In this document: one piece after another, positions 58,167 through 64,000 of the stretch
Position numbering within the stretch: position 1 is the stretch's first letter
Layout of the letters: every line of letters starts with the position of its first letter
NCBI RefSeq assembly: GCF_016862095.1
Contig: NZ_BOMH01000018.1
Span: 124,001-188,000 of the forward strand
From: Actinoplanes cyaneus
GTDB lineage: Bacteria; Actinomycetota; Actinomycetes; Mycobacteriales; Micromonosporaceae
Direction: 5' to 3'
DNA: 64,000 nucleotides
Program-made: the position numbers and the translations under genes
The notes under the pieces: generated by a model
What the model was told of the DNA's origin: nothing
The model's input: the letters and a program-made list of their open reading frames with translations, nothing else
Databases searched by the model: none

Positions 58167-59324
58167 ATGAGCGACGTTCCGGCCGGTACCCCATCGACCG
58201 ATTCTGATCAGCCGATCGCCTTCGTCGCGGGCACCCACCCGGTGCCCGGAGCCACCGAGGACGAGGCCTCGACGGGCGGGCTGTCGGCGGAGGCGGTGGC
58301 CCGCGCACGCCGGACACTGGACTCGCGGGTCGAGATGCGGCTGCCGCTGGACCCGGCCGGCGAGACTCTCGACGCCACGAGCGAGTGGCCGGTCCCCGGC
58401 CCGGCCGAGTTCGCCCAGGAGGACACCGACCCGGCCGGATTCCCCCCGGTCTCCGGCGCGCCCTATCCCCCGGCCACCGACCCGTTCGACGACCCGGGCT
58501 TCACCTCGGCCTATCCGCTGCCCGGCTGGACCGCGCCACCCGGGTTCGCACCGGCGGTCACCGCTTCCCGGAGCCGCCGGCCGGCCCTGCTCGCCATCGC
58601 CGCGTTCGCCGGCCTGGCCGGCCTGATCGCCGCGTTCCTGCTGGTGCCCCGCGGCGAACCGGCCCCCTCGGCGGCCGCCGCCGCCGCGCCCACCGCGGCG
58701 TCCACCACCCGGTCTCCTGCGGGCGGGCCGCTGACCGGCGCCCGCAACGGCCTGGAGACCGCCGCCTTCGACATCGTGGACAGCGCCACCCAGGTCGAGG
58801 TGGGCGTCGCCGACCTGGGCGACGACCTGTACCGGGTGAGCACCGCGGCGAACAGCGGCCTCACCCCGTCCGCCGAGCAGTCCGGCGGCGCGGTCCGGCT
58901 GCGCCTGCGCTCCGACGGCCACGGCGGCTCGGCCGCGGTCACCGTCCAGCTGAGCTCGGCGGTCCGCTGGACGCTCCGGCTGGACGGCGGCACCGCCCGG
59001 TCCCGCCTCGACCTGACCGGCGCCGACCTGGCCGCTCTCGACCTCAACGGCGGCGCCAGCCGCATCGACCTCACCCTGCCCGCCCCGGACGGCCTGCTCC
59101 CGGTCCGGATGACCGGCGGCGTCGACCAGCTCCGGGTGACCCGGGCGGGGACCACGCCGGTCCGGGTACGAGTCCAGTCCGGCGCCGGTCAGGTCACCCT
59201 CGACGGCACCACGCACAAGGGGATCGCGCCGGGCCGCTCGTTCACCACCGGCGACTGGTCCGGCACCGCCGGCATCGACCTCCTCGCCGTCGCCGGCCTG
59301 TCCACCCTCACGGTCGACGGCTGA
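58167..59324 (+). CDS. Single-pass membrane protein with adhesin-like C-terminal domain
   Basis: 385 residues. An acidic, Pro-rich cytoplasmic half (1-135) is followed by one membrane helix (about 139-160, LLAIAAFAGLAGLIAAFLLV), an Ala-rich spacer and a C-terminal domain (about 185-385) made of many short beta strands: VEVGVADLGDDLYRVSTAA, VRLRLRSDG, SRLDLTGADLAALDLNGGASRIDLTLP (in pieces) and RVRVQSGAGQVTLDG. This resembles DUF4097-like right-handed beta-helix domains. It could be a signalling or wall-facing protein; no catalytic motif. GGAGG precedes the ATG. Monocistronic. Confidence 0.7.
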   Translation: MSDVPAGTPSTDSDQPIAFVAGTHPVPGATEDEASTGGLSAEAVARARRTLDSRVEMRLPLDPAGETLDATSEWPVPGPAEFAQEDTDPAGFPPVSGAPYPPATDPFDDPGFTSAYPLPGWTAPPGFAPAVTASRSRRPALLAIAAFAGLAGLIAAFLLVPRGEPAPSAAAAAAPTAASTTRSPAGGPLTGARNGLETAAFDIVDSATQVEVGVADLGDDLYRVSTAANSGLTPSAEQSGGAVRLRLRSDGHGGSAAVTVQLSSAVRWTLRLDGGTARSRLDLTGADLAALDLNGGASRIDLTLPAPDGLLPVRMTGGVDQLRVTRAGTTPVRVRVQSGAGQVTLDGTTHKGIAPGRSFTTGDWSGTAGIDLLAVAGLSTLTVDG

Positions 59325-59426
59325 CCCGCGCTTGCCGCGACCAGCCGGGATCTCGCACGGACCGCTTTCGGGGAGCATTCGCCGGGACCGCGACCATCCG
59401 AGCGGTGGGGTGACGACACTGCTGGC

Positions 59427-60728
59427 ATGCCCGCGAAACTACAGCTGATGCACCGCAGGCCGCGCTGGGATCCCCGATGGACCCCGTGCCTGGTGCGGTG
59501 GAGCTTCGGCGCGTTGATGGTCACCGTCCTCGCGATCGGAGCCGGGTCGCTGATGCTCGGCGGGCACGACGCGTTGCTGAGCTACCGCCCCACCGAGCGA
59601 CTGCTGGGTGTCGTCATCGCGGTCGCCGGCCTGGCGAGCCTGACCGGCATCGCGCTGATCTGGCAGGGCCGGCCCGGGCTGGCCGCGCTCGGTTTCGCGC
59701 TGGGCACGCTGCCCGGGTTCTCGCTGACCATCCTTCAGGTCAGCTTCGACCAGAGCTCGCGGACCGCCTGCTGGCTCCTGGTCTCGGTGGCGCCCGCCGT
59801 CGCGGCGATCGTCACGCTGCTCTTCGGCCGCCCCGGCAGCAGCCGGCCGTCGGACACCGTTCTGGCGGCGGTCGTCGCCGCGGTGACCGCGGTGGCGGTT
59901 CCCGCGGCCGGCCTGCTGGTCAGCGCTCTGAGACCGAACACCGACGCGCAGAAGCCCGATGTCAGACTCGGCATGACGGTGGTGGCCGAGCGAACCGAGC
60001 CGAACGGCAAACGGTATGCGCTCGTCGACATCAGGGTGGACGCCGCGAACATCGGCAAGCGGTCGCTGACCGTCCTCGCCTCGCGATACGCGGCAGTCGC
60101 CGTCAAGGCGACCGCACGGGACATGCCGGCGCAGTCCGACTGGCCGCTCGGCGAAGAGCTCACCAGCGACGAATGGAGCGGACGTTACGAGACGCCCGGT
60201 CCGGCGACGCTGATCGAGACCTCGTTCGAGTTCGTGGTGAGCGGGACGGTCCTCGAACCGGGCCAGCACGTCTGTAACAACTTCCTGGTCTACGCGCCGG
60301 TCGAGGAGTACAACACGGTCCAGTCCAGCATCACTCTCGTCACCGCGGTCACCGACCGCCTCCATCTGGAGGAGCCGCAGGAGAAGGAACCGCGGGTCGA
60401 CTACACGGAGATCGGAACAGCGCTCGCGGAACCGGTCAGGTCGGTCACCAGAATCGTCCCCACCAGTTGGACGGCCCGGCTGACCCGCGGGTTCCTGCTC
60501 CTCGAGGTGGACTCCGGTCTCGACCCCGAGGACGAGCCCGCGTCGGGGAACTACACCGAATCATGGGTCGAAGTGGCATTCGGGCACGATCGGCGGGAGC
60601 TGGAGGCGGATCCGCAGTCGAGCGAATCGAAGATGGGCAAGTTCTTCGGCACCAACTACACCGACGTGGAGGCCCAACTCGCGATCGACGGCCGGCGCCC
60701 GGCGGATCCATCGGTCCCGGCGCGCTAA
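59427..60728 (+). CDS. Membrane protein of unknown function
   Basis: 433 residues. After a short basic N-terminus come about four or five membrane helices in residues 25-170 (FGALMVTVLAIGAGSLMLGG, LLGVVIAVAGLASLTGIALIW, LVSVAPAVAAIVTLLFG, VLAAVVAAVTAVAVPAAGLLV), then a soluble domain of about 260 residues with mixed strands (VRLGMTVVAERTEPNGKRYALVDIRVDAANIG, in pieces). The pattern DIRVDAANIGKRSLTVLASRYA suggests an Ig- or CARDB-like beta sandwich. No enzymatic motif and no family I recognise. Codirectional with the preceding membrane protein but 102 bp apart. Confidence 0.65.
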   Translation: MPAKLQLMHRRPRWDPRWTPCLVRWSFGALMVTVLAIGAGSLMLGGHDALLSYRPTERLLGVVIAVAGLASLTGIALIWQGRPGLAALGFALGTLPGFSLTILQVSFDQSSRTACWLLVSVAPAVAAIVTLLFGRPGSSRPSDTVLAAVVAAVTAVAVPAAGLLVSALRPNTDAQKPDVRLGMTVVAERTEPNGKRYALVDIRVDAANIGKRSLTVLASRYAAVAVKATARDMPAQSDWPLGEELTSDEWSGRYETPGPATLIETSFEFVVSGTVLEPGQHVCNNFLVYAPVEEYNTVQSSITLVTAVTDRLHLEEPQEKEPRVDYTEIGTALAEPVRSVTRIVPTSWTARLTRGFLLLEVDSGLDPEDEPASGNYTESWVEVAFGHDRRELEADPQSSESKMGKFFGTNYTDVEAQLAIDGRRPADPSVPAR

Positions 60729-60756
60729 GCGGCTCATCGCCGTACGGGAAGCGGTG

Positions 60757-63054
60757 TCAAGCGACCTGGACCGCGGGGGCCATGAGTTTGCCGCATTCGT
60801 CCGGTGGGAGGGGTTTCGCCATGAGGTAGCCCTGGCCGTAGCGGTAACCCATGTCCCGCAGCCGGTCCCGCTGCTCCTCGTTCTCGATGCCCTCGGCAAC
60901 GACCTTGAGCTGCAGGTACTCCGCGAGCTGGGCGACCGCCGCGGCCACCGCGAGACGACCGCGGTCGGCGCCCTCGGCGATGCCGTCGACGAACGACTTG
61001 TCCAGTTTCAGGACGTCGACCGGGAACGCGCGCAGCAGGCTCAGCGACGACTGGCCGGTGCCGAAGTCGTCGAGGGCGAGCTTCACGCCCATCTCGTGCA
61101 GCGCCTGGAGGGTCTCGCGGACCTGCCAGCCGTCGACGACCGACGACTCGGTCACCTCGAGGACGAGGTTCTGACTGGTCAGCCCGGTCTCGGCGAGGAC
61201 CGCGGCGACCTCGTCGACGAAGCCGGCCTCGCGCAGCTGGCGGACCGCGACGTTCACGTTGATCGCCTCGACCGCGCCCGCGCCGAACTCCGCGCGCCAG
61301 CGGGACAGCTGCGAGCACGCCTCGCGCAGCACCCACGCGCCGAGCGGCACGATCAGGCCGGAGCGCTCGGCGACCGGGATGAAGTCGGCGGGTGAGACGA
61401 AGCCGCGCTCCGGGTGCTGCCAGCGCACCAGCGCCTCGGCGCCGGCGAGCAGGCCGGTGTGCAGGTCGAAGACGGGCTGGTAGACCAGGCGCAGCTCGCC
61501 GCGCAGGATCGCGTTGTGCAGCTCGCCGGCGAGCCGTGCGTGGTGCGCCATGTCCTGGCGCATCTGCGGCTCGAAGCGGACCCAGGACGCCTTGCCGGCC
61601 TCCTTCGCCGCGTACATCGCGATGTCCGCGTTGCGCTGCACCTCGTCGGCGGTCTCGCCGGGCGCCGCGACGGCGATGCCGACGCTCGCGTGCAGCAGCA
61701 GTTGCTGGTCGGCGACGTGGAACGGCTGACCGATCCCGGCCAGCAGCCGGGTCGCGGCCGCCTCGGCACTCGCCGGCTCGTCGCTCGGCAGCAGCACCGC
61801 GAACTCGTCGCCGCCGAGGCGGGCCGGCAGCTCGCCGGGCAGGCAGTGCTCGCGCAGCCGCCGCGACACCTGATAGAGCAGCTGGTCACCGGCGGCCGGG
61901 CCGAGCGTGTCGTTGATCATCTTGAAGTCGTCGACGTCGATCAGCAGCGCGGTCGACGGCTGCTGGGCGACGATCCGCTCGCCGAGCGCGACGGCGAACC
62001 GGGTGCGGTTCGGCATGCCGGTCAGCGTGTCGCTCAGCGCCAGCCGCTCCAGCTCGGCCTGCTGCTTGCGGATGCCGCGCAGGGCGAGGGTGTTCTCCCG
62101 CAGGCTGAGCAGCTGGCGGGCGACGACGAACCCGGCGATCAGGACCGCGCCGATGATCACGGTGCGCTGCCGGGAACTCATGTCCTGGGCGCTGACGCTG
62201 ATCACCAGGATCGCCGTGGCGGTGACCGCGACGAACGGCAGCAGGTTGAACAGCGAACGGCCGGTCGCGCCGGAGACCTGGACCGGCGCGGCGTCGCACC
62301 CGCGGCGCTGCAGGTACGCGCCGACCGCCATCGACACGCCGACCAGCGGCAGCGCGAGCACGGAGAGCGCCAGCCGGCCCCAGTCGGCGCCGGCGATCAG
62401 CAGCGTGCTGCCGGCCACGTCGACCAGCGGCGCGACGGTCAGCACCCGCAGCGAGGCGGGGTGCACGGCACTCTCCGCGGCGGCGGCCGCCTTGCCGATC
62501 ACCACGAGCAGCAGGACACCGCTGACCCCGACGACCGCCGCGGCGACCCGGGAGACCAGGGAGGTGCCTTTCGGGGCGAGGTCCAGAACGACGTACCAGA
62601 AGATCAGCGTGCTGGCGACGGCCACCGTGGCGCCGTCGAGCAGCGCCCGGACCCAGCCGAGCGCGGTGCGCTCGCCGAACGGCAGGCGCACCAGCGCGAC
62701 GATCAGGATCGCGATGCCGGCCAGCATCGGCAGGCCGACGTACGGCGACAGCCCGGTGTTGTTGTTCGCCCGCAGCAGCGAGACGACCGAGGCGACGAAG
62801 AGGACACTGCTCGCCCAGGTCAGCTGCCGCCAGAACGAGCGGACCGGGCCCGGCCGCTCGACCGCGACGAGCTGCCGGCAGGCGAGGGCGGCCGCGCCCA
62901 TCGCGACCGGCGCGCCCGAGAACCCGACGTACAGGTTGCCCGGGGCGCCGGCGAGCAGCCAGACCAGCACCCACGTGGTCGCGGCCAGCGCGACCACGGC
63001 GGGCCCGAGCCCGCCGTGTCGTGGCCGGTCACCGGCGTTCTCGCGTGTGCTCAT
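60757..63054 (-). CDS. Membrane GGDEF-EAL protein (c-di-GMP synthesis/turnover)
   Basis: 765 residues. About ten N-terminal membrane helices (residues 15-310) precede GGDEF (about 325-490) and EAL (about 505-760). GGDEF landmarks are DTLTGMPNRTRFAVAL, DVDDFKMINDTLGPAAGD and RLGGDEFAVLL (near residue 411). EAL landmarks are GAEALVRWQHPERGF (near 538), LVLEVTES, DDFGTGQSSLSLL and KLDKSFVDG. Both catalytic motifs look intact. The RxxD I-site is absent, as in the other two c-di-GMP proteins here. Compared with the 8.8-kb protein it lacks PAS. The gene is convergent with the membrane protein gene and 83 bp upstream of it lies pgm. Confidence 0.93.
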   Translation of the reverse strand: MSTRENAGDRPRHGGLGPAVVALAATTWVLVWLLAGAPGNLYVGFSGAPVAMGAAALACRQLVAVERPGPVRSFWRQLTWASSVLFVASVVSLLRANNNTGLSPYVGLPMLAGIAILIVALVRLPFGERTALGWVRALLDGATVAVASTLIFWYVVLDLAPKGTSLVSRVAAAVVGVSGVLLLVVIGKAAAAAESAVHPASLRVLTVAPLVDVAGSTLLIAGADWGRLALSVLALPLVGVSMAVGAYLQRRGCDAAPVQVSGATGRSLFNLLPFVAVTATAILVISVSAQDMSSRQRTVIIGAVLIAGFVVARQLLSLRENTLALRGIRKQQAELERLALSDTLTGMPNRTRFAVALGERIVAQQPSTALLIDVDDFKMINDTLGPAAGDQLLYQVSRRLREHCLPGELPARLGGDEFAVLLPSDEPASAEAAATRLLAGIGQPFHVADQQLLLHASVGIAVAAPGETADEVQRNADIAMYAAKEAGKASWVRFEPQMRQDMAHHARLAGELHNAILRGELRLVYQPVFDLHTGLLAGAEALVRWQHPERGFVSPADFIPVAERSGLIVPLGAWVLREACSQLSRWRAEFGAGAVEAINVNVAVRQLREAGFVDEVAAVLAETGLTSQNLVLEVTESSVVDGWQVRETLQALHEMGVKLALDDFGTGQSSLSLLRAFPVDVLKLDKSFVDGIAEGADRGRLAVAAAVAQLAEYLQLKVVAEGIENEEQRDRLRDMGYRYGQGYLMAKPLPPDECGKLMAPAVQVA

Positions 63055-63137
63055 GACGGCTTACCAGTCGGCCCGGACAGCCGTTTCCTGAGCGAAATTT
63101 CAGCCCTGCAAAAGGCGTCACCCACGATGGCGGCGGC

Positions 63138-64000
<863 letters not shown>

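Overview
The window is high-GC chromosomal DNA from an actinomycete, most likely of the Actinoplanes/Micromonosporaceae type (inference). Signs are very strong third-position G/C bias, frequent GTG starts, ATGA/GTGA gene overlaps, a DUF397 protein, many MFS/TetR/MarR pairs, three c-di-GMP enzymes with integral membrane sensor regions, and a GlnH-GlnX pair. I see about 50 protein genes and no rRNA, tRNA, transposase or CRISPR array. Both ends cut genes: an FtsX-type permease on the left and phosphoglucomutase (pgm) on the right.

Layout. 0-5 kb: ABC permease tail, aldo/keto reductase, 5'-3' exonuclease, PRC-barrel/DUF2382 stress protein, small DUF6401-like protein. 5.5-16 kb: a reverse-strand operon (secreted phosphoesterase, MFS, TolB-like protein), a PAS-GGDEF-EAL protein, a GNAT, a small membrane protein, an SfnB-like flavin dehydrogenase and a diguanylate cyclase. 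16-26 kb: cutC, TetR-MFS, a secreted GH16 glucanase with two discoidin domains, PhoD phosphatase coupled to a NEW3-discoidin protein, a CPBP protease and a stand-alone hemC. 26-34.7 kb: HAD phosphatase, FtsX-type ABC transporter, a GH32-like protein, DUF1810, DUF397, DUF72, and MerR coupled to a lytic transglycosylase.

34.9-39.5 kb is the most notable part: a CBASS-type anti-phage locus. It encodes a zinc-ribbon protein of unknown function with a possible CARF-like Rossmann region, a single polypeptide fusing E2-like, E1 (ThiF) and JAB (JAMM) domains, a CD-NTase, and, convergent with an 11-bp tail overlap, a 2-TM/beta-barrel effector resembling Cap15. It resembles type II CBASS, but Cap2 and Cap3 functions are fused, there is an extra gene, and the effector sits on the opposite strand.

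39.7-51 kb: glgX, an MFS-MarR pair with a palindromic operator, secreted lipase, erythromycin-esterase-like protein, truncated haemoglobin, LppX-like lipoprotein, GNAT, and a divergent TetR/MFS pair. 51.5-64 kb: RDD protein, GlnH-GlnX without an adjacent PknG, an ANTAR-PAS-SpoIIE phosphatase, a lone MazF/PemK-like protein, gnd, two membrane proteins, a third GGDEF-EAL protein and pgm. glgX, gnd and pgm give a loose glycogen/pentose-phosphate theme.

Two sequence-level patterns recur. One is a family of about 55-65 bp intergenic hairpins sharing stem and loop sequence (5.3, 46.5 and 49.1 kb, with diverged relatives at 17.0 and 51.4 kb). The other is short tandem duplications of gene 3' ends just beyond the stop codon (4.7, 12.7, 26.6, 27.6 and 32.7 kb).
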